DNA from: CAYJIX01 sp964370375 | GTDB lineage: Bacteria; Desulfobacterota; Desulfovibrionia; Desulfovibrionales; Desulfovibrionaceae | Reading direction: 5' to 3' | NCBI GenBank assembly: GCA_964370375.1 | Contig: CAYJIX010000105.1 | Location: 1 to 5,082 of the forward strand | DNA: 5,082 bases | In this document: positions 1 to 5,053 of the stretch, piece by piece | How positions within the stretch are numbered: the first letter of the stretch is position 1 | How the letters are laid out: each line of letters begins with the position of its first letter | The notes under the pieces: model-generated | Seen by the model: only the letters and a program-made list of their open reading frames with translations | The model's database searches: none | What the model was told of the DNA's origin: nothing | Program-made: the position numbers and the translations under genes

Positions 1-3
1 ATA

Positions 4-178
4 CCACAAAAGAACAGGCGCAGCGCGACAGCGATGCGCAGACACAAAAGAACAGATGCACAAGCAAGGCGCAGTGCATGAACACAAAAGAACAGATGCA
101 CAAGCGACAGCGCAGTGCATGAACAGAAAGGAACAGATGCACAAGCGACAGCGCAGTGCATGAACAAAAAAACATGCG
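4..178. repeat. Tandem 38-41 bp repeats with internal dyads
   Basis: Four imperfect direct repeats start at 4, 42, 82 and 123 (lengths 38, 40, 41, 41), with a degenerate fragment at 164-178. Copies 3 and 4 differ at only two positions. Copy 2 differs from copy 3 only in the loop, and copy 1 is the most diverged. Each unit begins with a purine-rich ACACAAAAGAACAG-like part and then carries an inverted repeat. In copies 2-4 the arms are ATGCAC and GTGCAT (56-61/74-79, 96-101/115-120, 137-142/156-161). In copies 3-4 an inner GCG/CGC stem closes an ACAG loop. In copy 1 the arms are GCGCA and TGCGC (18-22/35-39), so the stem is kept with different bases. Periods of 40 and 41 are not multiples of three and every frame closes, so this is not a protein repeat. 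There are no unique spacers, so it is not a CRISPR array. The role is unknown; REP-like or structured-leader repeats are possible. Confidence 0.85.
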
Positions 179-215
179 CCCACTTACAAAACAACCCACC
201 ACCTAAGGAAACACC

Positions 216-1562
216 ATGCACACACAACGTATAGCCATTATAGGCGGCGGCCTTGCCGGCTGTGAATGTGCCCTGCAACTGGCACATGCAGGCATTATGG
301 TTACGCTTTTTGAGCAAAAACCAGCCCACCGCTCCCCTGCCCACATATCAGACAGCCTTGGCGAGCTTGTGTGCTCCAATTCGTTTCGGTCTGACGAATT
401 GGCTTCGGGTGTTGGACTTCTAAAGCACGAAATGCGCCTTTTAAACAGCCAGCTCATGCGCATTGCCGATACAGTGCGTGTCCCTGCAGGCAAAGCCCTT
501 GCCGTTGATCGCGAACTGTTTGCCGCAACCATAACCGCCAACATAGAACAGCATCCAAACATCACCTTGGTACATGAGCACATCCCTTCCATTGACTGCG
601 CCGCCTTGCAAGGCTTTGAGCGTATTGTGCTGGCTGCAGGGCCATTGGCTTCTGACAGTTTGGCAGCAAGCTTGGCTCAAGCTTTGGGACAGGAGCATCT
701 GTATTTTTACGACGCCATTGCACCTATTGTTCACGGTGAGTCTTTAGACATGTCGGTGATTTTTCGCGGATCGCGCTATGAAGAGCCGGGGCAAGGGGAT
801 TACCTCAACTGCCCCATGAACCGTGACGAATACACGGCCTTTTACGAAGCGTTGATGCAAGGCGATAAAGTACGCGGGCATAATTTTGAACAAGAACACC
901 ACTTTGAAGGCTGCATGCCCATTGAAGCCCTAGCTGAACGCGGTGAAAAAACCTTGCTTTTTGGCCCCATGAAGCCTGTGGGCTTTACCGATCCGCGCAC
1001 AAACCATAGGCCTTGGGCCATTTTGCAATTACGGGCTGAAAATGCCAACAACACCATGTTTAATCTTGTAGGCTGCCAGACAAAACTGACCTATGCGGCC
1101 CAAGATCGCATTTTTCGCCTGATCCCGGGCTTGCAGAACGTGGACTTTGTCCGCTACGGCAGCATGCACAGAAACACCTATGTGAACGCTCCAAAGGCTT
1201 TAAATGCTGACCTTTCACTCGTGCCTCAGCCGCACATTCACTTAGCCGGGCAGATCACCGGTGTTGAAGGTTATGTGGAATCCATTGCCTCTGGCTTGTG
1301 GCTTGGTCTGTACCTTGCAGCCCAATACCGCGGCAAAACTTTGCCGCAACCTCCTGTAACCACAGCGCTTGGCGCCTTGCTTAATCATTTGCAAGTCACC
1401 CCCCATAAACGCTTTCAGCCCTCAAATGTGCATTTTGGACTTATGCCGGAACCAACAGCAGAGGATGGCCGCCTGCGCAAAAAAGAACGCAAAGCCTGGT
1501 ACAGTCAACGCGCTGTCACAAGCTTTGCAAAGTGGCTAGACATGGCTAACAATATGGAATAG
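216..1562 (+). CDS. trmFO: TrmFO, folate/FAD-dependent tRNA (uracil-54-C5)-methyltransferase
   Basis: The product is a cytosolic flavoprotein that methylates U54 of the tRNA T-loop to ribothymidine, using 5,10-methylenetetrahydrofolate as carbon donor and reduced FAD/NAD(P)H as electron source. The 448 residues are full length for the family. Visible signatures are an N-terminal Rossmann FAD motif (IIGGGLAGCECA, residues 8-19, ending in E33 of LFEQKP), the RSPAHISD...GELVCSNSFRSDE block (39-61), HLYFYDAIAPIV (161-172), GDYLNCPM (194-201), FEGCMPIE (230-237), and the C-terminal LAGQITGVEGYVESIASG segment. C53 falls at the position of one catalytic cysteine of Bacillus subtilis TrmFO, and C233 probably matches the second. 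The ATG is preceded by TAAGGA at 204-209 with 6 nt spacing. The gene stands alone, downstream of the tandem repeats and convergent with moaA. No clear promoter is visible; it may lie in or before the repeat array. Confidence 0.97.
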   Translation: MHTQRIAIIGGGLAGCECALQLAHAGIMVTLFEQKPAHRSPAHISDSLGELVCSNSFRSDELASGVGLLKHEMRLLNSQLMRIADTVRVPAGKALAVDRELFAATITANIEQHPNITLVHEHIPSIDCAALQGFERIVLAAGPLASDSLAASLAQALGQEHLYFYDAIAPIVHGESLDMSVIFRGSRYEEPGQGDYLNCPMNRDEYTAFYEALMQGDKVRGHNFEQEHHFEGCMPIEALAERGEKTLLFGPMKPVGFTDPRTNHRPWAILQLRAENANNTMFNLVGCQTKLTYAAQDRIFRLIPGLQNVDFVRYGSMHRNTYVNAPKALNADLSLVPQPHIHLAGQITGVEGYVESIASGLWLGLYLAAQYRGKTLPQPPVTTALGALLNHLQVTPHKRFQPSNVHFGLMPEPTAEDGRLRKKERKAWYSQRAVTSFAKWLDMANNME

Positions 1563-1629
1563 TGCCGCCAAAGCTGTATTTTTATGGGATAGTGCATAGC
1601 TACGTTCGGCTTGGCATGTTGAAATTACA

Positions 1630-1650
1630 AAGGGGCTTTCAAGGCCCCTT
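1630..1650. terminator. Hairpin between convergent trmFO and moaA
   Basis: The perfect arms AAGGGGC (1630-1636) and GCCCCTT (1644-1650) enclose a 7-nt loop. The hairpin lies between the trmFO stop (1562) and the moaA stop (1670 on the minus strand), the expected place for a bidirectional terminator. The following U-run is weak on both sides (GTTTGTG on plus, TGTAATTT on minus), so intrinsic termination efficiency is uncertain. Confidence 0.6.
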
Positions 1651-1669
1651 GTTTGTGCATAATACCGTA

Positions 1670-2677
1670 CTAGCCGCCAATACGGTGCATAGGCGTAACC
1701 ACATGCATTGTGCCTTCTTGCGTAAGAAGCGTATTGCCCATGGCTTTACGCTGTACTGCCCGTTGCAGGACCTCTTGCACTTTTTTTATGCCAAGTTTTG
1801 GATGGCGCAAAATGTTGCGCAAAATATAATCTTTATCATCATACAGGCAGGTGCGTAACCTACCGTCAGACGTTATGCGCAACCTGTTGCAGCTTAAGCA
1901 AAAATGGTTTGATAACGGGGTGATAACGCCAAAACGTCCCCCATTTGGCAAGTCATACATGCGTGCAGGCCCGGGACTATCTGTTGCCAAGGCAGGGCAC
2001 GCCGTCAGTGGCATGATGTTCTGTGCTGTTTGCACAATATCCTTTGCAGACCAAAACAGTGCCGGTGTCCAACTGGTGCTACTCCCCATGGGCATAAATT
2101 CAATAAAGCGCACATCCACCTTGTAAGTAGAGGCAAACCGCAAAAAAACGGGCAAGGCTGTATGATTGATCCCGTACATGCCAACGGCATTGAGCTTGAG
2201 CGGAACCTTTGCAGCAAGTAACGCCATAAGGTTTTCATAAACTTTTGGGTACAAATCGTGGCCTGTTATGTTGGCGTAGTGTGCACGATCAAAGGTATCA
2301 AGGGAAAGGTTGACGTTGATTTCAAGCTCTTTCAAGGCTTTTATATACGGTTGCAACAAGGTGCCGTTTGTTGTGAGGCAAAGGTTAAGTTGTGGATGCG
2401 CGTTGCGCAATCTTTCCAAAAATAAGATGCAGTCTTTCCGTGCAAAGGGTTCACCGCCTGTGATACGGATTTTTTCAATGCCAAGCTCCACAAGCTTGCC
2501 GATCAAAGGCAGCCAGTCTTCATAGCGCATGATGTTTTTGTGGGCAATGAACGGCGTATGATCGCTGTGACAGTACAAACAGCGCACATTGCAACGATCT
2601 GTGACAGAAATACGTGCATAGGTGATCGTTCTGCCATGCTGGTCGCATAAACAAGATGTCGATACAATAGGTGTCAT
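1670..2677 (-). CDS. moaA: MoaA, GTP 3',8-cyclase (molybdenum cofactor biosynthesis)
   Basis: The product is a radical-SAM enzyme that converts GTP to 3',8-cyclo-dihydro-GTP, the substrate of MoaC, in the first committed step of molybdopterin synthesis. The 335 residues match the family. The N-terminal [4Fe-4S]-SAM motif is C29-x3-C33-x2-C36 in DRCNVRCLYC. The SAM-binding RITGGEP segment is at 71-77, LTTNGTLL at 101-108, LSLDT at 124-128, and the MoaA-typical FIEFMPMG at 191-198. The C-terminal substrate cluster motif is C260-x2-C263-x13-C277. The protein ends in the characteristic Gly-Gly tail (MHRIGG). Its ATG overlaps the mobA stop by 4 nt (ATGA) and has no convincing Shine-Dalgarno, so translation is probably coupled to mobA. 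It is the last gene of the fdhD-mobA-moaA operon, and the 1630-1650 hairpin follows its end. MoaC/MoaB/MoeA partners are not in the window. Confidence 0.97.
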   Translation of the reverse strand: MTPIVSTSCLCDQHGRTITYARISVTDRCNVRCLYCHSDHTPFIAHKNIMRYEDWLPLIGKLVELGIEKIRITGGEPFARKDCILFLERLRNAHPQLNLCLTTNGTLLQPYIKALKELEINVNLSLDTFDRAHYANITGHDLYPKVYENLMALLAAKVPLKLNAVGMYGINHTALPVFLRFASTYKVDVRFIEFMPMGSSTSWTPALFWSAKDIVQTAQNIMPLTACPALATDSPGPARMYDLPNGGRFGVITPLSNHFCLSCNRLRITSDGRLRTCLYDDKDYILRNILRHPKLGIKKVQEVLQRAVQRKAMGNTLLTQEGTMHVVTPMHRIGG

Positions 2678-3285
2678 GGCGTTGCCAGCATCTTTTGGGC
2701 CAAAGCCAGATCAGAGGGGTTGTTGATGTTGAAAAACGGTTTAGCGTCTGTATAGGGAATACACAGGCACAGCTCTTTAGGCATTACTTGGTGCAGAGCC
2801 CTTCTCCCTTTTTGTAAAGACGTTTCAAAATACGGCAAACACGCGCTTTCATATATGGCGGTAAGCGGTTCTATACTGCCAGTTTCAACGTGCTTATACA
2901 TGGTCATAAGCATATGTTTGGGGCGCTTGTTGTGGGCGACTACAAGCTGTTCAAGGACAGCTCTTGTCATAAACGGCAAATCGCAAGACAGGGCTAAAAT
3001 GGGCCCTTGTACAGATTGTAGGCATGTATACAAACCGCCAATGGGCCCAAGGCGCGGCGTTACGTCATAAATACGACGAACACCTTGTACAAGGGTGCCT
3101 ACAGTTTGTGATGTTGTGGTGCCTTGGCCTTTTCGGCACGACAACACAACCTCGTCACAACATTGCGCAAGCACGTGAACTGTTCGCTCCAAAAGGTTTT
3201 GCCCATCAAGCCCTTGGAGGGAAAGACGGGTTTTATCCTGCCCAAGCCTTGCAGAAAGCCCCCCCATAAGCACAACGCCTGTCAT
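2674..3285 (-). CDS. mobA: MobA, molybdenum cofactor guanylyltransferase
   Basis: The product is a cytosolic nucleotidyltransferase that couples GMP from GTP to Mo/W-molybdopterin to give the guanine dinucleotide cofactor used by formate dehydrogenase and other DMSO-reductase-family enzymes. At 203 residues it has normal length. The GTP-binding signature VVLMGGLSARLGQDK (4-18) is intact, including K18. A GPIGGLYTCL segment, the metal-binding LSCDLPFM motif, EPLTAIYE, and the C-terminal FFNINNPSDL (F-x-N-x-N-x-P-x-D-L) follow in the family's order. The ATG overlaps the fdhD stop by 4 nt and is preceded by GAGGA (3292-3296 on the plus strand, 7 nt spacing) inside fdhD. The stop overlaps the moaA start. 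MobA and the related CTP-using MocA share this fold; the formate-dehydrogenase context and the NINNPSDL ending favour MobA. Confidence 0.93.
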   Translation of the reverse strand: MTGVVLMGGLSARLGQDKTRLSLQGLDGQNLLERTVHVLAQCCDEVVLSCRKGQGTTTSQTVGTLVQGVRRIYDVTPRLGPIGGLYTCLQSVQGPILALSCDLPFMTRAVLEQLVVAHNKRPKHMLMTMYKHVETGSIEPLTAIYESACLPYFETSLQKGRRALHQVMPKELCLCIPYTDAKPFFNINNPSDLALAQKMLATP

Positions 3286-4061
3286 GGCATATCCTCAAGG
3301 TTTGAACCCAAAAGACTGCCCGTATAAAGGTTCAAACGCTTATCACACGGTCTGCAAAATCCCACCAAGGTAATGCCGTCGCTTGTGGCTTGCCGAATGG
3401 CATGCATGGAAACCGCCCCTGCAGAAACAAGGCAACGAGCCCCTGTACGGCGGATTTTATTGTACAAACTTGCTGTGATACGTGCAGATAAAAACAACAC
3501 ATACGCGCTAAGATCTTGCTTTGTTTGCAAGGCCCAGCCCATGACTTTGTCAATGCAATTATGCCTGCCTATGTCTTCTGCCATATAGACAAAATCTTCC
3601 TGTTGCGGATCCCAAACGCCACAGCGGTGAAAACAGCCTGTGGCCTGCCATAAATCGGCCTGATGCAACAAGATGTGCATGGCGGTGAAAAGCTTTTCAG
3701 GCGTAAGCTTTTCTTGGCAAAAGGGTTTCATGCAAAGGGTTTTGTCCATATCCGATGAAATACGTACGGTAAACGCAACATCTTGAGCTTCGTTTTGTAC
3801 AGGTTCCACGCTACAACAAGGCCGCATTGCTCCCACTATTCCTTGTGGCGCCCATAAGGTTTTTTGGGCGGCCAGGTGCAGCACAACATGCCCAAGGGCA
3901 AGCCTGTCTAGGTTTAAATCATGGGGGCTGGCCCATAAAAGACGCTCGTTCTGGCCCCATGTGATGCGCACGGGGATTTCGTCAGCAACGGTATCGCGCA
4001 TGGTACGCCATTGACCTTGTTGCCAACGCTGGATGCTATAATAGTTCATAACAGGGCCCAT
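3282..4061 (-). CDS. fdhD: FdhD family formate dehydrogenase sulfurtransferase, divergent cysteine motif
   Basis: FdhD passes sulfur from a cysteine desulfurase to bis-MGD and delivers the cofactor to formate dehydrogenase. The family is shown by DEIPVRI (27-33), SPHDLNLDRLALGHVV (45-60), the ATGCFHRCGVWD block (140-151), EDIGRHNCIDKVMGWAL (162-178), VLFLSARI (188-195), and DGITLVGFCR...LNLYTG (228-248). The 259-residue length is ordinary. Several normally fixed positions differ. The usual CGxCG sulfurtransferase motif is absent; the nearest equivalent is C110-MKPF-C115 (CX4C), while C82-C83 and C236/C239 are extra cysteines. TGG before the conserved His reads TGC, HAA reads HRC, and SGR reads SAR. 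The reading frame is intact, so it is probably functional or subfunctionalised. ATG 4061 has no visible Shine-Dalgarno, and ATG at 4049 (M5) is an alternative start. It is first in the operon with mobA and moaA. The family call is secure; activity is not. Confidence 0.9.
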   Translation of the reverse strand: MGPVMNYYSIQRWQQGQWRTMRDTVADEIPVRITWGQNERLLWASPHDLNLDRLALGHVVLHLAAQKTLWAPQGIVGAMRPCCSVEPVQNEAQDVAFTVRISSDMDKTLCMKPFCQEKLTPEKLFTAMHILLHQADLWQATGCFHRCGVWDPQQEDFVYMAEDIGRHNCIDKVMGWALQTKQDLSAYVLFLSARITASLYNKIRRTGARCLVSAGAVSMHAIRQATSDGITLVGFCRPCDKRLNLYTGSLLGSNLEDMP

Positions 4062-4095
4062 GAAATTGAAAAAAGTAACGTTTGAATATGGTTTT

Positions 4096-4124
4096 TACAT
4101 AAAGCTATTTTATCCATCTGGCAA
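4096..4124 (-). promoter_or_regulatory. Candidate sigma-70 promoter of fdhD-mobA-moaA
   Basis: On the minus strand, TTGCCA (plus 4119-4124, 5 of 6 to TTGACA) is followed after 17 nt by TATGTA (plus 4096-4101, 3 of 6 to TATAAT). This would start a transcript near 4089, about 28 nt before the fdhD ATG. The -10 match is weak and the surroundings are AT-rich, so chance is a real alternative. Confidence 0.3.
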
Positions 4125-4200
4125 CGAAGATATGTTTGAAAGATATTTTGGGAAAGATTTTTTGAAAAATTGCATCATAAAACATGTTGAAATATATGCA

Positions 4201-4254
4201 TTTTTTATTTATTTTTGAAAAAAAGTTGAAAAAAATAGAAAAAAACACAAAAAA
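4201..4254. promoter_or_regulatory. Helically phased A-tracts (predicted bent DNA)
   Basis: Four plus-strand A-tracts of 7, 7, 7 and 6 A's start at 4218, 4229, 4239 and 4249, spaced 11, 10 and 10 bp, about one helical turn. They follow T-runs at 4201-4206 and 4212-4216. The last tract ends 5 bp before the sigma-28 -35 element. In-phase A-tracts are known to bend DNA and can act as UP-like activators or nucleoid-protein sites. The tracts are seen directly; the function is inferred. Confidence 0.6.
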
Positions 4255-4258
4255 GCCC

Positions 4259-4285
4259 TAAAGTTTTTTCACTATCATCCGATAT
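4259..4285 (+). promoter_or_regulatory. Sigma-28 (FliA) flagellar promoter
   Basis: TAAAGTTT (4259-4266) matches the full sigma-28 -35 consensus. It is separated by exactly 11 nt from TCCGATAT (4278-4285), which matches GCCGATAA at 6 of 8 positions including the central CCGATA core. This gives the TAAA-N15 spacing expected for FliA. The predicted transcription start is near 4291-4293. The only plausible target in the window is the flagellin-C-terminus-like gene at 4676. The match is close enough that chance is unlikely, but it is untested. Confidence 0.72.
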
Positions 4286-4358
4286 GACTTGCGAGAAGGA
4301 TGTAAAGAGCCTACCACAGTCCACGACGGGGCCGATTGCTTTGCCTTTTCAAAAAAAT

Positions 4359-4375
4359 CCGCTGCACAAAAGCGG
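4359..4375 (+). other. Leader hairpin 1, weak terminator/attenuator shape
   Basis: CCGCT (4359-4363) and AGCGG (4371-4375) pair around a 7-nt loop. The hairpin is preceded by seven A's and followed by TTT (4376-4378). The stem is short and the U-run is only three, so full termination is unlikely; partial attenuation or a pause is possible. Confidence 0.3.
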
Positions 4376-4452
4376 TTTAACCATAAGCACAAGCCATACA
4401 GCTTAGAGCAAAAGCATGGGCCAACAATCTGGCTCAAGCATATGAAACATTC

Positions 4453-4476
4453 AAGAGCAGCAAGGAAGCAGCTCTT
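4453..4476 (+). other. Leader hairpin 2 upstream of the AAGGAGG site
   Basis: AAGAGC (4453-4458) pairs with GCTCTT (4471-4476). After an A-A mismatch, an inner GC/GC pair of steps closes the loop. The structure ends 8 nt before AAGGAGG at 4485-4491, close enough to influence ribosome access. Confidence 0.35.
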
Positions 4477-4484
4477 AACCTTTC

Positions 4485-4527
4485 AAGGAGGAATAGCGTA
4501 TTGAATACACGAAAAAAATTCTGCTAG
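4485..4527 (+). promoter_or_regulatory. Strong Shine-Dalgarno with 8-codon minigene (leader peptide?)
   Basis: AAGGAGG (4485-4491) is the best ribosome-binding sequence in the window. It is followed after 9 nt by TTG (4501), giving MNTRKKFC and a TAG stop at 4525-4527. No longer reading frame starts at suitable spacing with ATG or GTG. The GTATT-G-AATAC dyad (4498-4508) covers the start. Either a short leader peptide is made here, or the site is an orphan left when a former gene lost its coding region. The minigene's reality is uncertain. Confidence 0.35.
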
Positions 4528-4638
4528 AGCACGGTGCCGATACCCCATGCACAGCAATACGACGGAAAGGACTGCGACAAAAAACATAACACCCTAGTAT
4601 CCTTACACAGTGTCGCCATAGAAGCTACAACAAAAAAA

Positions 4639-4656
4639 TCCAAGGCAAACCTTGGA
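4639..4656 (-). other. Perfect 7-bp hairpin just upstream of the 4676 gene
   Basis: TCCAAGG (4639-4645) and CCTTGGA (4650-4656) form a perfect stem with a CAAA loop. On the minus strand the stem is followed by seven T's (plus 4632-4638), the form of an intrinsic terminator. On the plus strand no U-run follows, and the hairpin ends 7 nt before the ribosome site of the 4676 gene. It could block antisense transcription toward fdhD or act as a 5'-UTR structure protecting or regulating the message. Confidence 0.45.
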
Positions 4657-4663
4657 CACAAAA

Positions 4664-4668
4664 AAAGG
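4664..4668 (+). promoter_or_regulatory. Ribosome-binding site deciding the ATG at 4676
   Basis: AAAGG lies 7 nt before ATG 4676. The in-frame upstream TTG at 4652 falls inside the right arm of the 4639-4656 hairpin and has no Shine-Dalgarno, so ATG 4676 is the preferred start. Confidence 0.65.
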
Positions 4669-4675
4669 TACTATT

Positions 4676-5053
4676 ATGAAAAAAATACAACCCATACACA
4701 CCTCTCCTGCAAAGCTTATGGACAGAGCTCAGCATTTGGAACAGCGTTTGGCTGACCTTGAAGCCATACAAGGCAAACAACAAGGTGCTGTGTCAGCACT
4801 CAACCGTTTAGAATCAGCCCTGAAAGGCTCTAAAACCCACAAGGGTCTTGCACAAGATCAGAATCGCTTGAACGCGCTGGTTCAACAATTACAAGTGCAG
4901 GTGCAAAACCTGCAAGCAGCAGGGACCTTGCCCAAAGATATGGATGTTGCCATTAGCATGAGCAACTTTGTTCGCCAGCAAGTTATGGCTGAAACAAACC
5001 TTGATACCCCCCTTCAAGGCGGCACGCCTTCTTTTGCTAGGCAATTGTTGTAA
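4676..5053 (+). CDS. Short coiled-coil protein resembling the flagellin C-terminal domain
   Basis: The product has 125 residues with no signal peptide or membrane segment. Residues 14-32 (LMDRAQHLEQRLADLEAIQ) and 58-82 look like amphipathic coiled-coil helices rich in Gln, Leu and Ala. The C-terminal part lines up without gaps to the flagellin D1/D0 C-terminal signature as I remember it: QNRL (62-65), VQxxNLxAA (74-82), DxDVAxxMxNF (88-98), then the terminal QLL (123-125). The usual AMLAQAN stretch is replaced by DTPLQGG (110-116), whose Pro and Gly-Gly should break the final helix. The flagellin N-terminal domain is absent here and upstream. An NRLxxAL-like element occurs twice, at 43-49 and 63-68. 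A sigma-28 promoter lies about 385 nt upstream. It could be a mini-flagellin paralogue, a FliS/FliW-binding decoy, a remnant, or an unrelated coiled-coil protein matching by chance. That an expressed gene is present is likely; the family link is moderate. Confidence 0.6.
   Translation: MKKIQPIHTSPAKLMDRAQHLEQRLADLEAIQGKQQGAVSALNRLESALKGSKTHKGLAQDQNRLNALVQQLQVQVQNLQAAGTLPKDMDVAISMSNFVRQQVMAETNLDTPLQGGTPSFARQLL

Larger units (their letters stand above)
4292..4675 (+). other. Long 5' leader (about 380 nt) without a credible gene
   Basis: The stretch from the predicted sigma-28 start to the ATG at 4676 has no convincing long coding region. An open frame at 4289-4504 begins with TTG before or at the predicted start, has no Shine-Dalgarno, and its 71-residue product resembles nothing I know. 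A GTG frame from 4534 runs into the 4676 gene in another frame and looks random. What the leader does hold is a hairpin at 4359-4375, a hairpin at 4453-4476, an AAGGAGG ribosome site with an 8-codon minigene, and a hairpin at 4639-4656. The layout suggests post-transcriptional control or the remains of an older flagellin leader. Confidence 0.45.

Noticed and set aside
2..163. Open frames through the tandem repeats (positions 2-163 and 3-122) as the tail of an upstream gene
   Set aside because: Repeat periods of 40 and 41 bp shift the frame between copies, each frame ends inside the array, and the peptides are low-complexity with no recognisable family.
4..178. CRISPR array
   Set aside because: The units abut with no unique spacers, the whole unit repeats, and no cas gene is in the window.
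203..1057. Minus-strand ORFs inside trmFO
   Set aside because: They are shadows of a well-supported gene and have no family features or ribosome sites.
4119..4135. Sigma-54 promoter around CTGGCAACG
   Set aside because: TGGCA is present but no GC element occurs at the required distance on either strand.
4303..4338. Second sigma-28 promoter (TAAA at 4303 with GCCGATTG at 4331)
   Set aside because: The -10-like box is good, but the gap is 24 nt instead of 15.
4289..4504. 71-residue plus-strand ORF in the fdhD-4676 intergenic region
   Set aside because: It begins with TTG at or before the predicted sigma-28 start, has no ribosome site, and its composition looks random.
4500..4589. Short frame from ATT 4500 after AAGGAGG (contains KKILLEHGADTP, ankyrin-like)
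   Set aside because: It needs an ATT start and stops after about 30 codons; the ankyrin resemblance is too short to mean anything.
4652..4675. TTG at 4652 as the start of the flagellin-like gene
   Set aside because: It lies inside a hairpin arm without a Shine-Dalgarno, while ATG 4676 has AAAGG at 7 nt.
4534..4755. GTG-started ORF overlapping the 4676 gene in another frame
   Set aside because: It has no ribosome site, a random-looking Lys/Tyr/His-rich product, and overlaps a better gene.
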